A stretch of DNA of 8,967 nucleotides from Kiritimatiellia bacterium (GCA_007125875.1 SLCI01000235.1:1-8967), one strand, 5' to 3'. Shown: positions 1 to 6,425, numbered from the stretch's first letter. Numbers and translations are program-made. Notes: a model not told the origin generated them from the sequence alone.

Positions 1-1
1 A

Positions 2-817
2 GTGCGGGAAGCTAAAGGGAAAGCGCAGTATATTTTTGATGTGCTGGCGTTTCTTGTTGGTATCGGCTTGGCGTGGGCCTTTCGCTGGGAAACGACAGAT
101 CTGTTATGGAGTTTGTGGCTCTCGAGTTTGCTGACGGGCTATTTAACCCTGCTCGGGACGCTCGCGCCCTTCGTATTTATCGGGTTGTTGGCACTCATCG
201 ACCCGAAGGGTACGGGGTCCCAAAAAGCGAAGTATGTCTTCATCGTGCTCGGAGCGCTCTTCCTATTTGTCGCCTTCTTCTCACTACATTTTGGCGGATT
301 CCATGCAGTTCATGCGTTGTTCTTGAACATACTCTTCCCCTTGGGACACGACATCGAAGTGCCCTTTTCATTCTGGCCTCCCACCATCTTGCGTTTTGCG
401 TGGGAACTCGTGCCGCTCTATTCCTACTTCGTAATCGCGGTCGTCTTATCCCAACGCGACCGTTTAATTCTCATGCCGCTACAGAACCTCCGTGCAATGT
501 GGGAGGCCTATCGCGAGCATGACCGGAAAAGTGAGCAAGAACTGGACGTGAAGGGCATCGTTAATGACGACCACGCGCTGAGTAGGCCGTACAGAAACAT
601 AATCCGCATGCAACTGCTGGTCTTCTTCCTCGCCCTGATCCATTTTCTAAAACTGGATTCGTTTATCGTGTTTGCCATTGTCTACGCCGTCTATTTCTTC
701 CCGTGGTCGATCTTTGCGAAAGACACCGAGCAAGCCCAACTCACCACCAGCGATAAACTAATCGACCGCCCCATATACGAATTCCCCAGCATGAGCGACG
801 AGGAAGGGCGGGATTAA
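2..817 (+). CDS. Multi-pass membrane protein of unknown function, possibly 5'-partial
   Basis: The frame is open from the left edge to a TAA at 815-817, giving at least 271 residues. It opens on GTG, but with one base upstream I cannot tell a true start from an internal Val. Hydrophobic stretches lie near residues 9-27, 34-66, 77-95, 101-115, 129-151, 202-216 and 219-236, so it is an integral inner-membrane protein. A cytosol-like charged loop covers about 152-200 and a polar acidic tail about 240-271. The segment HFGGFHAVHALFLNILFP (97-114) weakly recalls the Gly-Gly-Phe/Val-His pattern I associate with DUF6498 membrane proteins; this is a recollection and was not checked. No catalytic motif is visible. 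It precedes the repeat-bounded GxxExxY module and shares its strand, but the intervening palindrome makes an operon unlikely. The coding call is firm; the function is unknown. Confidence 0.8.
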   Translation: MREAKGKAQYIFDVLAFLVGIGLAWAFRWETTDLLWSLWLSSLLTGYLTLLGTLAPFVFIGLLALIDPKGTGSQKAKYVFIVLGALFLFVAFFSLHFGGFHAVHALFLNILFPLGHDIEVPFSFWPPTILRFAWELVPLYSYFVIAVVLSQRDRLILMPLQNLRAMWEAYREHDRKSEQELDVKGIVNDDHALSRPYRNIIRMQLLVFFLALIHFLKLDSFIVFAIVYAVYFFPWSIFAKDTEQAQLTTSDKLIDRPIYEFPSMSDEEGRD

Positions 818-823
818 GAATTT

Positions 824-903
824 CACCACGAAGTTCACGAAGCGGCACGAAGGGTAGATTATAATTTCGTAATCCCTTGGTGAGCTTTGTGTCCTTCGTG
901 GTA
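824..903. repeat. Long imperfect palindrome of CACGAAG-type repeats
   Basis: The left arm (824-854) carries three spaced copies of the CACGAAG word, at 827-833, 836-842 and 846-852. The right arm (874-903) is close to its reverse complement, with copies partly decayed (CTTTGTG, CTTCGTG). An inner stem continues as GATTAT against GTAATC, leaving a loop of a few A/T bases near 863-867. The whole unit can fold into one long hairpin. The same word family recurs just after the next gene (1338-1370). From general knowledge, CACGAAGGACACGAAG-like repeats are common around GxxExxY genes in environmental bacteria and are often mis-translated as His-Glu-Gly-rich peptides. It has no T-tract, so I do not call it a terminator. 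Confidence 0.75.
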
Positions 904-904
904 C

Positions 905-927
905 ATCATCCGTGTCGAATGGATGAT
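905..927. other. Perfect 7-bp inverted repeat upstream of the GxxExxY gene
   Basis: ATCATCC (905-911) and GGATGAT (921-927) are exact reverse complements separated by 9 bases. The repeat sits between the larger palindrome and the start codon at 966, so it could be an operator-like site or simply more of the repeat structure. A T-rich stretch (932-942) follows, but not directly after the stem, so terminator function is doubtful. Confidence 0.35.
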
Positions 928-965
928 TACGCTTTAATTTTTCATGATAACAGGAGACACAAGAT

Positions 966-1337
966 ATGAAGTTTGACGATTTATCTAATCGAGTGATTGG
1001 CTGTGCGATCGAGGTGCATCGTGAATTGGGTCCCGGATTATTAGAGTCAACCTATGAGCAATGTCTTGCGCATGAGTTAAAACTGAGAGGCATCGCATTC
1101 ACTTTGCAGCAACCGTTGCCAGTCACCTATAAAGGGTTGCACCTTGATTGCGGTTATCGCGTTGATGTGCTGGTGGAAAACAAGCTAATTCTTGAATTAA
1201 AAAGCGTAGAAACGATTACGGGCATCCATCAGGCACAGTTGCTCACTTATATGAAGCTAGCGGACATCGGAACCGGTCTCTTACTAAACTTCAACGTCGC
1301 CAAGCTCAAGGAGGGCATGAAACGCTTCGTTTTATAG
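966..1337 (+). CDS. GxxExxY family protein (PD-(D/E)XK nuclease-like)
   Basis: This 123-residue protein matches the GxxExxY family at full length. The family-defining motif is G24-L-L-E27-S-T-Y30, preceded by the usual IEVHRELGPG segment (15-24). Residues that fit a PD-(D/E)XK nuclease active site are D67 in YRVDVLV and E77 and K79 in LELKS. The C-terminal part (LLTYMKL, LLLNFN) is also typical. Members are small and widespread; their biological role is not established, so nuclease activity is inferred from the fold relationship. AGGAG at 952-956 sits 9 bases before the ATG and supports this start. The gene uses many A/T-ending codons (TTA, AAA, AAT) and looks lower in GC than the GH31 and chrA genes. 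It is also enclosed by related CACGAAG repeats, which suggests it moved in as a unit. It converges with the minus-strand gene ending at 1382. Confidence 0.93.
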   Translation: MKFDDLSNRVIGCAIEVHRELGPGLLESTYEQCLAHELKLRGIAFTLQQPLPVTYKGLHLDCGYRVDVLVENKLILELKSVETITGIHQAQLLTYMKLADIGTGLLLNFNVAKLKEGMKRFVL

Positions 1338-1370
1338 CCCCTTCGTGCGCTTCGTGTCCTTCGTGGTGTG
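1338..1370. repeat. Half-copy of the CACGAAG-type repeat
   Basis: Directly after the GxxExxY stop codon are three CTTCGTG words, at 1341-1347, 1350-1356 and 1359-1365. On the minus strand this is three CACGAAG copies, nearly identical to the left arm at 824-854 and so in inverted orientation to it. It has the same orientation as the right arm of the upstream palindrome (874-903). The repeat occupies almost the whole 44-bp gap between two convergent genes. Confidence 0.75.
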
Positions 1371-1381
1371 TCCCCTCGCCT

Positions 1382-2239
1382 TCATTTCTGGCGCTGATAG
1401 TCAACAGATCGACCGGCCTCGAACAACTCGACATCCAAGTCAATGCCTCTATCTCGCACGAGCCGTGCCATACGACGGGAGGCGGCCGCTGAATGCGGAC
1501 GCACCAGCAAGACGATGTAGGCTTCGTCTCGCTGCGCCTCAACCTTATCTAGAAAAGCCATAAGACGCGGATCCAATTGCTCCATCGCCTCGCTCCACGG
1601 GATAATCTGTTCGCCCGGATAAAGTATCAGTCGGCCAGGATGTATATCGATATAGTAGGGCTCTTTGATGGTCTGGGAGCCGATGAGAACGGAATCCGAC
1701 TGAGGCTGATTGAGGGCACTGGTTAGCAGTGCGGTGATCGATGTGGTTGACGGCGTGTGCAGGAAACGAAAGTTGTTCACATCGAACACAACTCGAGGCA
1801 AGGAGATGATGTCATCGCCTGTATCCTGAACGACCTCGTCAACCTTGAGCATGTCGGATTGATGAGCAAACTCGACCTGTATAAGGCGGTTGCTGATACT
1901 CTCCGTGATCATGTCATGAATGACAAAATATGATGCACCGCGCTGCTCCGCAGCCTGATACGCGGCCTGCATGACATATGCAGGCACCAGCGCCGGATTA
2001 TCCGGATTAAAGGTAAGTCGAAAAGTAGATATGGGCTCTTGGCGCTCGACTTCTTCAATACGAATGCCCCCGTCGGGCGCCTCAACAGCAATCCACGCGT
2101 CCGCGTGATCCGCTGCCCAACCCAGCGAAACATACACAAGCAGTGCGAACACACTGCACACCCAGGCCGTTACAGGCTTCAGTCCGAACCCGCTGCGCAT
2201 GCCATGTTTGTGCAGACTCTTCGTCATAACGGGAAACAT
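1382..2239 (-). CDS. Exported protein of unknown function
   Basis: The 285-residue protein has a clear N-terminal export signal: basic residues up to about 22, then a hydrophobic core (about 24-40, including VCSVFALLVYVSLGWA), with likely cleavage after an Ala near 41-46. In-frame Met codons at residues 1, 5 and 14 are all possible starts. None has an obvious Shine-Dalgarno, so the first is kept by default. The mature part has no Cys lipobox. The C-terminal segment AYIVLLVRP (240-248), followed by an Arg-rich helix and RDRGIDLDVELFEAG, forms a strand-helix-strand pattern. It resembles C-terminal segments of uncharacterised proteins I recall from planctomycetes and relatives, where it follows ExbD-like or coiled-coil regions; that likeness is only an impression. 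The gene is transcribed divergently from the GH31 gene, so the two may share a regulatory region. I recognise no enzyme motif. Confidence 0.82.
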   Translation of the reverse strand: MFPVMTKSLHKHGMRSGFGLKPVTAWVCSVFALLVYVSLGWAADHADAWIAVEAPDGGIRIEEVERQEPISTFRLTFNPDNPALVPAYVMQAAYQAAEQRGASYFVIHDMITESISNRLIQVEFAHQSDMLKVDEVVQDTGDDIISLPRVVFDVNNFRFLHTPSTTSITALLTSALNQPQSDSVLIGSQTIKEPYYIDIHPGRLILYPGEQIIPWSEAMEQLDPRLMAFLDKVEAQRDEAYIVLLVRPHSAAASRRMARLVRDRGIDLDVELFEAGRSVDYQRQK

Positions 2240-2305
2240 AGCAAAGGGGCTGCGAGCGACAAGAATAGATGATGTTCAGATGCAGTCTATGAAGGAGGAT
2301 AGAGC

Positions 2306-2386
2306 GTGACATCCGATCGGCTTTCCTGCCAAGGTCCGCGCGTCGGAAACCATAGTCAGCATGAATGGATATCGTATGGAGGATAG
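2306..2386 (+). CDS. Possible 26-codon leader ORF upstream of the GH31 gene
   Basis: A near-consensus Shine-Dalgarno, AAGGAGG (2292-2298), lies 7 bases before a GTG at 2306. From there 26 codons run to a TAG at 2384-2386. The last two codons, GGA GGA, are themselves the Shine-Dalgarno of the GH31 start at 2394, so ribosomes ending here would stop 7 bases before the next start. That arrangement suits translational coupling or a regulatory leader peptide. The peptide has no run of one amino acid, so classic attenuation is not indicated. It may be chance: a ribosome site and a short open frame are all the evidence. Confidence 0.25.
   Translation: MTSDRLSCQGPRVGNHSQHEWISYGG
2378..2383 (+). promoter_or_regulatory. 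Shine-Dalgarno deciding the GH31 start
   Basis: GGAGGA ends 10 bases before ATG 2394. The longer in-frame alternative at 2361 has no purine-rich site before it, and starting there would put this site inside the coding sequence. The shorter start also places a basic Lys-Arg N-terminus right before the hydrophobic signal core. Confidence 0.6.
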
Positions 2387-2393
2387 CGACGAA

Positions 2394-4808
2394 ATGAAAA
2401 GACCCGGGAAGACTGCCTTAGGCTTGACCGCCTTGGCCGCACCTTTGTTATTGGAAACTGTGGTGGCCGACCTGCCAACCCGTGAACTACTGAGCCATCG
2501 CGTCCACAACGGACAACTCCACCTAGAGGTAACCGATGGCTCGATTACCCTCTCCTTCTATTCTGCGAACGCGGTCGAGGTCGTCTTCACACCCGCCGAT
2601 CAGGAATCCCAACCGCCCTCCTTTGCACTCAGCAGCGACCTTCGCCCCGTGGACTTCCAGCTCGATGAACAGGAAAACGAGCTATACCTCCAAACAGACG
2701 GCCTCTCCATCATCGTATCCAAAAGTCCTTTTCGCCTGAGCTATCGCTATCGAGGCGAATCTCTAATTGCGGAGGAACCAGGCTTCGTCCAGGGGGAAGA
2801 TCGCTCTGGCTTTCGCTTCCGAATTGGTGACGAGGAGCGCTTTTTCGGTGGCGGATCCCGCGCGCTGGGCCGTATGGACCGACGCGGCGAACGTCTCGAA
2901 CTCTACGCGCAAAGCGCGTACAACTACTCGGATCATGCGCGCGTGATGTACTACTCCATGCCCGCGGTCATTTCGTCGCGTAAATATATGCTTGTGTTCG
3001 ACAACGCGGCTCGCGGGGAACTCGACATTGATTCCGCCGGTGATGGCGCTCTTGCATTTAATGCCGTCGGCGGGCGCTGGTCCTACGTATTGATCGCCGG
3101 TGATTCCTGGCCATTATTATCCGACGCCATTGCCGATACGACCGGGCGGCAACCCTTGCTCCCGCGCTGGGCGCTCGGACACCTGACATCGCGGTTCGGC
3201 TACCAATCGCGTGCAGAGGCTGAGGCGGTGGTGGCCGGTCACGCGGAAGACGATATCCCGCTCGATGCGATCATCTTCGACCTGTATTGGTTCGGTCCCG
3301 ACATGCGTGGCTATATGGGCAATCTTGACTGGGATCGAGAGGCTTTCCCGGAACCGGAAGAAATGATCCAGAACTTCAAGCGCGACGGCATCAAGACCAT
3401 TCTAATTACCGAGCCCTTCATTCTCACCCAATCGACCAACTGGGATGACGCCGTCGCCCAACAGGTTTTGGCGACGGACGAAGACGGCAACGCCGGGACC
3501 TTTGAAACCTTCTTTGGCCAAGCGGGCCTAGTGGATGTTTTTGATCCGGCGGCACGTGAATGGTTCTGGGGATTCTATCGCCGCCAGATGGAGGCGGGCG
3601 TAGCCGGTTGGTGGGGCGACTTGGGCGAGCCCGAAACGCATCCGGACTTCATCCGTCACGTGATTGGCCGGGCCGAAGATGTGCATAACGCGTTCGGCCA
3701 TACCTGGTCGCGCATGGTCTTCGAGGGCTATCAACGGGACTTCCCGCACCTGCGCCCCTTCAATCTCATGCGCTCCGGCTTTGTCGGCACGCAACGCTAC
3801 GGCATGATCCCGTGGAGCGGCGACGTGGAACGCTCTTGGGGCGGGCTGCGCTCACAAGTGGAAATTGCGCTGCAGATGGGGCTGCAAGGTGTGGCCTACA
3901 TGCATTCCGATCTGGGCGGCTATACCGGAGGAACACACGACCCCGAACTCTATATTCGCTGGATGCAATTCGGCGTCTTTCAGCCGATTTACCGGCCGCA
4001 CGCGCATCCCTCCGTACCACCGGAACCGATCTTCTGGGACGACGAGACCAAGCGCATCGTGCGCGAGGCGATCCGCTTACGCTATCGGTTACTGCCGTAT
4101 CACTACACGCTGATGTTCGAGAACGCCACGGCCGGCTTGCCCCTGATGCGACCGCTGATGTTCTTGGATGATCGCCCGGAGCTGCTGGACCGCATGGACG
4201 CTTACCTGTGGGGCGACGCGCTGTTGGTCGCCCCGATTCTCGATCCTGACGTAACCGAGCAACGTGTGCCGCTGCCGCAGGGCTCGCACTGGTTCGACCT
4301 CTGGACTGGCGAGCGTCACGAGGGCGGACACACCATTACCGTACCGGTCTCGCTCGAACAGATCCCGGTCTTCGTGCGCGGCGGCGGCTTCTTGCCATCG
4401 ATCCCCGTCATTCTGAACACGGAACACTATGACCCGAGCAAGCTGCTGATCGATTTCTATGTCGATCCTTTGGTCACCGCCTCCAGCGGCCACGTCTACG
4501 ACGATGACGGCACAACACCGAACGCTTATGAGCGCGGGGACTATGAGTTGCTGCGATTCAGCTCAGCGCACGAACCGAACCAGCGGCTTGTCCTGCGCGT
4601 GACGGGAGAAGGACGGCCCGAGCAACGCGAACTTAGATTGCGCATTCATGGCTTGGGCCAACATCCCACCGCGATCCGGATCGATGGCCGCGATGCGGCT
4701 GAGCTAGCCATATGGAACGAAGAGAGTGGTCGGCTGGAGTTGCCTATTCAATGGGATGGCGCTCCGCAGGTAATCGAGCTAGGTCTCGCCAATGATGCAA
4801 GCTCGTGA
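2394..4808 (+). CDS. Exported glycoside hydrolase family 31 enzyme (alpha-glucosidase or alpha-glucosyltransferase)
   Basis: The 804-residue product (numbered from ATG 2394) starts with a signal peptide, residues 1-25, ending VVA before Asp26. A GH31 N-terminal beta domain follows (about 30-245; FFGGGSRALG and SSRKYMLVFDN), then the catalytic barrel (about 258-560) and C-terminal beta domains of the DUF5110 type (HVYDDDG at 700-706). Active-site features are D296 in FDLYWFG, the nucleophile D409 in WWGDLGEPETH, the acid/base D477 in WSGDVERSW, and R534/H536 in YRPHAH. The GDLGEPE form of the nucleophile motif and the 68-residue spacing between the catalytic Asp residues resemble Cellvibrio japonicus Agd31B, an alpha-1,4-transglucosylase of similar length (recalled, not searched). 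Transfer of glucosyl units between malto-oligosaccharides is therefore as likely as hydrolysis. An alpha-xylosidase or other alpha-glucosidase cannot be excluded. It probably acts in the periplasm or outside the cell. chrA follows after 48 bp. Confidence 0.95.
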   Translation: MKRPGKTALGLTALAAPLLLETVVADLPTRELLSHRVHNGQLHLEVTDGSITLSFYSANAVEVVFTPADQESQPPSFALSSDLRPVDFQLDEQENELYLQTDGLSIIVSKSPFRLSYRYRGESLIAEEPGFVQGEDRSGFRFRIGDEERFFGGGSRALGRMDRRGERLELYAQSAYNYSDHARVMYYSMPAVISSRKYMLVFDNAARGELDIDSAGDGALAFNAVGGRWSYVLIAGDSWPLLSDAIADTTGRQPLLPRWALGHLTSRFGYQSRAEAEAVVAGHAEDDIPLDAIIFDLYWFGPDMRGYMGNLDWDREAFPEPEEMIQNFKRDGIKTILITEPFILTQSTNWDDAVAQQVLATDEDGNAGTFETFFGQAGLVDVFDPAAREWFWGFYRRQMEAGVAGWWGDLGEPETHPDFIRHVIGRAEDVHNAFGHTWSRMVFEGYQRDFPHLRPFNLMRSGFVGTQRYGMIPWSGDVERSWGGLRSQVEIALQMGLQGVAYMHSDLGGYTGGTHDPELYIRWMQFGVFQPIYRPHAHPSVPPEPIFWDDETKRIVREAIRLRYRLLPYHYTLMFENATAGLPLMRPLMFLDDRPELLDRMDAYLWGDALLVAPILDPDVTEQRVPLPQGSHWFDLWTGERHEGGHTITVPVSLEQIPVFVRGGGFLPSIPVILNTEHYDPSKLLIDFYVDPLVTASSGHVYDDDGTTPNAYERGDYELLRFSSAHEPNQRLVLRVTGEGRPEQRELRLRIHGLGQHPTAIRIDGRDAAELAIWNEESGRLELPIQWDGAPQVIELGLANDASS

Positions 4809-4843
4809 CAAATTCAGGTTGCGTGGTCGAGTGACCCGCAGCT

Positions 4844-4849
4844 AAGGAG
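4844..4849 (+). promoter_or_regulatory. Shine-Dalgarno supporting the TTG start of chrA
   Basis: AAGGAG lies 7 bases before TTG 4857. No ATG or GTG in the chrA frame lies nearby, and the protein's family-conserved N-terminus begins within a few residues of this TTG. Confidence 0.7.
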
Positions 4850-4856
4850 TTGTGGC

Positions 4857-6146
4857 TTGATTTCGGTTCCATTTAAAGAAGCGCTGGCGGTTTGGTTCCG
4901 GATCGGGTTATTGAGTTTCGGTGGACCCGCCGGTCAAATTGCCCTGATGCATCGCACCATTGTGGAGGAAAAGAAGTGGCTGAATGAGTCACGCTTCCTG
5001 CACGCACTCAACTATTGCATGCTCTTGCCGGGACCGGAGGCTCAGCAACTGGCCACGTACATCGGCTGGCTATTGCATGGTGTGAAAGGCGGTATCGTCG
5101 CAGGTCTGCTATTCATATTGCCTGGCGCACTGGCGATTCTAACGCTCTCCTGGGTTTATGTGTCGTTCGGCGACCTGACAGTGGTCGAAGGCGTCTTCTT
5201 CGGGCTTAAGGCCGCCGTTCTCGCGATCGTGCTACAAGCCTTGATCCGGATCGGCCGGCGCGCACTGCAAGGCATCATGAAACCCCTCTTGGCAGTCGGT
5301 GCCTTCATCGCTCTGTTCGCCTTTGACTTACCCTTCCCGCTCGTCGTGCTCGGCGCCGGCCTGATCGGTTATGTTGTAGCCAAACGAGACGGGACGGTGA
5401 CGGGACCGGATATCGAAGACCAGATCGTCGTCCACGCCGGCACCAAGCGGGCCGCGCTCGCATGCCTGACCTTATGGTTGGCGACCATCGGGGCCCTGCT
5501 GGCAACCGTCGGCCACGACAATGTCTTCTCTCAGATTGCCGTGTTCTTTTCGAAAATGGCGGTGGTCACGTTTGGCGGGGCCTATGCAGTACTGGCGTAT
5601 GTGGCGCAACAAGGCGTAGAGCATTTTCAATGGCTGCAGCCCGGCGAAATGCTGGAAGGCTTGGGGCTGGCCGAGACCACGCCTGGCCCCTTAATCCTCG
5701 TCACTCAATTCGTCGGCTTTCTGGCCGCCCATCGCCAGGCAGCGGCGGAGCCCAGCCTTCTGTATGCCATCATCGGCGCCCTACTCACCCTATGGGTGAC
5801 GTTCCTTCCCTGTTTCCTGTGGATCTTCAGTGGCGCCCCTTATGTCGAGAGACTGCGCGCCAATCATGCCCTGTCCGCCGCGCTGGCGGCCATCACCGCC
5901 GCCGTGGTTGGCGTGATCGCCAACTTGGCGGTGTGGTTCTCGGTCAACGCATTGTTCGCCGAGCAACTCCGGATCACCGGGTTGGGCCTCGAGATTAGCT
6001 TGCCGGTTTTGCAGAGCGTGGAGTGGCCGATGCTGACACTGGCCCTGATTGCGTGCCTACTCGCATTCAAACTCCGCGTGGGTGTGCTGTCGCTGCTCGG
6101 CACCTCAACCGTGCTAGGGATCTTGTGGACGCTATGGTCGGCGTGA
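4857..6146 (+). CDS. chrA: Chromate transporter, two-domain CHR family
   Basis: The 429-residue polytopic membrane protein is a full-length (long-chain) member of the chromate ion transporter family, which exports chromate from the cytoplasm. Both homologous halves are present. The N-terminal half has FGGPAGQ (21-27), the EEKKWL segment and LPGPEAQQ (57-64). The C-terminal half has KMAVVTFGGAYAVL (233-246) and ETTPGPL (273-279). Hydrophobic segments cover most of the rest, with a polar linker near 180-200 between the halves. Translation starts at TTG with a good ribosome site. It follows the GH31 gene by 48 bp on the same strand with no obvious terminator between them, so co-transcription is plausible. 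No chrB-like or other chromate regulator is visible in the window. Family assignment is secure; the substrate could include related oxyanions such as sulfate, or be untested in this lineage. Confidence 0.95.
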   Translation: MISVPFKEALAVWFRIGLLSFGGPAGQIALMHRTIVEEKKWLNESRFLHALNYCMLLPGPEAQQLATYIGWLLHGVKGGIVAGLLFILPGALAILTLSWVYVSFGDLTVVEGVFFGLKAAVLAIVLQALIRIGRRALQGIMKPLLAVGAFIALFAFDLPFPLVVLGAGLIGYVVAKRDGTVTGPDIEDQIVVHAGTKRAALACLTLWLATIGALLATVGHDNVFSQIAVFFSKMAVVTFGGAYAVLAYVAQQGVEHFQWLQPGEMLEGLGLAETTPGPLILVTQFVGFLAAHRQAAAEPSLLYAIIGALLTLWVTFLPCFLWIFSGAPYVERLRANHALSAALAAITAAVVGVIANLAVWFSVNALFAEQLRITGLGLEISLPVLQSVEWPMLTLALIACLLAFKLRVGVLSLLGTSTVLGILWTLWSA

Positions 6147-6160
6147 GGGATGGCGCCTTG

Positions 6161-6179
6161 GCGTGATGGGATTGGGAGG
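6161..6179 (+). repeat. Imperfect 19-bp direct repeat, copy 1
   Basis: GCGTGATGGGATTGGGAGG starts 15 bases after the chrA stop and matches copy 2 (6368-6386) at 16 of 19 positions by eye. Two copies 207 bp apart in an intergenic spacer suggest remnants of an interspersed repeat or a duplicated site. Confidence 0.45.
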
Positions 6180-6246
6180 GAGAGGCTAGCGCGGGGACGG
6201 AAAATGAGCCGGATTCAGCGAGTCGAGTAAGGGTATTCGAGTAAGT

Positions 6247-6306
6247 GTGGCGATTAAGCGTCACCCTACTGTAGACCGATCCTCTGCGGTCGGCTGCCCG
6301 CGGGGC
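6247..6306. repeat. Cluster of small stem-loops, possibly REP-like
   Basis: Hairpins follow one another: GTGGCG/CGTCAC (6247-6264, one G-T pair), CTAC/GTAG (6266-6274), GACCG/CGGTC (6274-6278 with 6287-6291) and GCCC/GGGC (6296-6306). The second and third share a base, so both cannot form fully at once. The density of palindromes in non-coding sequence fits a degraded REP-type or other interspersed element, or a structured leader RNA. There is no T-tract to mark a terminator. Confidence 0.35.
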
Positions 6307-6360
6307 GAACCTCGACATGACCGTTTCTTCCTATGAGCGCTGCGTAGTCATTGTTCGCTT

Positions 6361-6387
6361 TCCCGCCGCGTGATGGAATTGGCGGGA
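6361..6387. other. 7-bp GC-rich inverted repeat
   Basis: TCCCGCC (6361-6367) and GGCGGGA (6381-6387) pair perfectly around a 13-base loop. The stem overlaps copy 2 of the 19-bp repeat. No T-run follows, so it is a weak terminator candidate at best. Confidence 0.35.
6368..6386 (+). repeat. Imperfect 19-bp direct repeat, copy 2
   Basis: GCGTGATGGAATTGGCGGG differs from copy 1 (6161-6179) at three positions. Two of the changes help complete the hairpin at 6361-6387, which copy 1 lacks. Confidence 0.45.
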
Positions 6388-6425
6388 CTTAGCACCCGCT
6401 GAAAACTGATCCACACAGTTTCTCG

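Noticed and set aside
966..1337. GxxExxY gene considered as a toxin-antitoxin or defence component
   Set aside because: There is no partner gene next to it and the family role is unestablished, so only the family name is supported.
824..1370. Short spaced repeats considered as a CRISPR array
   Set aside because: The repeat words are only about 7 bp, a few bases apart, partly inverted and without spacers of uniform length; no cas gene is present.
1306..1542. Minus-strand open frame with a HHEGHEAHEG peptide
   Set aside because: The His-Glu-Gly string is the translation of the CACGAAG repeat at 1338-1370, a known annotation artefact; the rest overlaps two better-supported genes.
2361..2393. 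Longer GH31 start at ATG 2361, adding 11 residues
   Set aside because: It has no ribosome site, would bury the good GGAGGA at 2378-2383 inside the gene, and would put acidic residues ahead of the signal peptide.
5462..5998. 178-codon plus-strand open frame inside chrA
   Set aside because: It is out of frame with chrA, whose reading has both conserved CHR domains; the alternative is Arg/Pro-rich with no recognisable motif, typical of a shadow frame in GC-rich DNA.
6067..6318. Minus-strand 83-codon open frame running from inside chrA into the spacer
   Set aside because: It overlaps the chrA end, shows no motif or ribosome site, and its spacer portion comes from the hairpin cluster.
6147..6425. 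Search for tRNA or other known RNA genes
   Set aside because: No T-arm-like sequence or cloverleaf arrangement was found; the hairpins do not fit a family I recognise.
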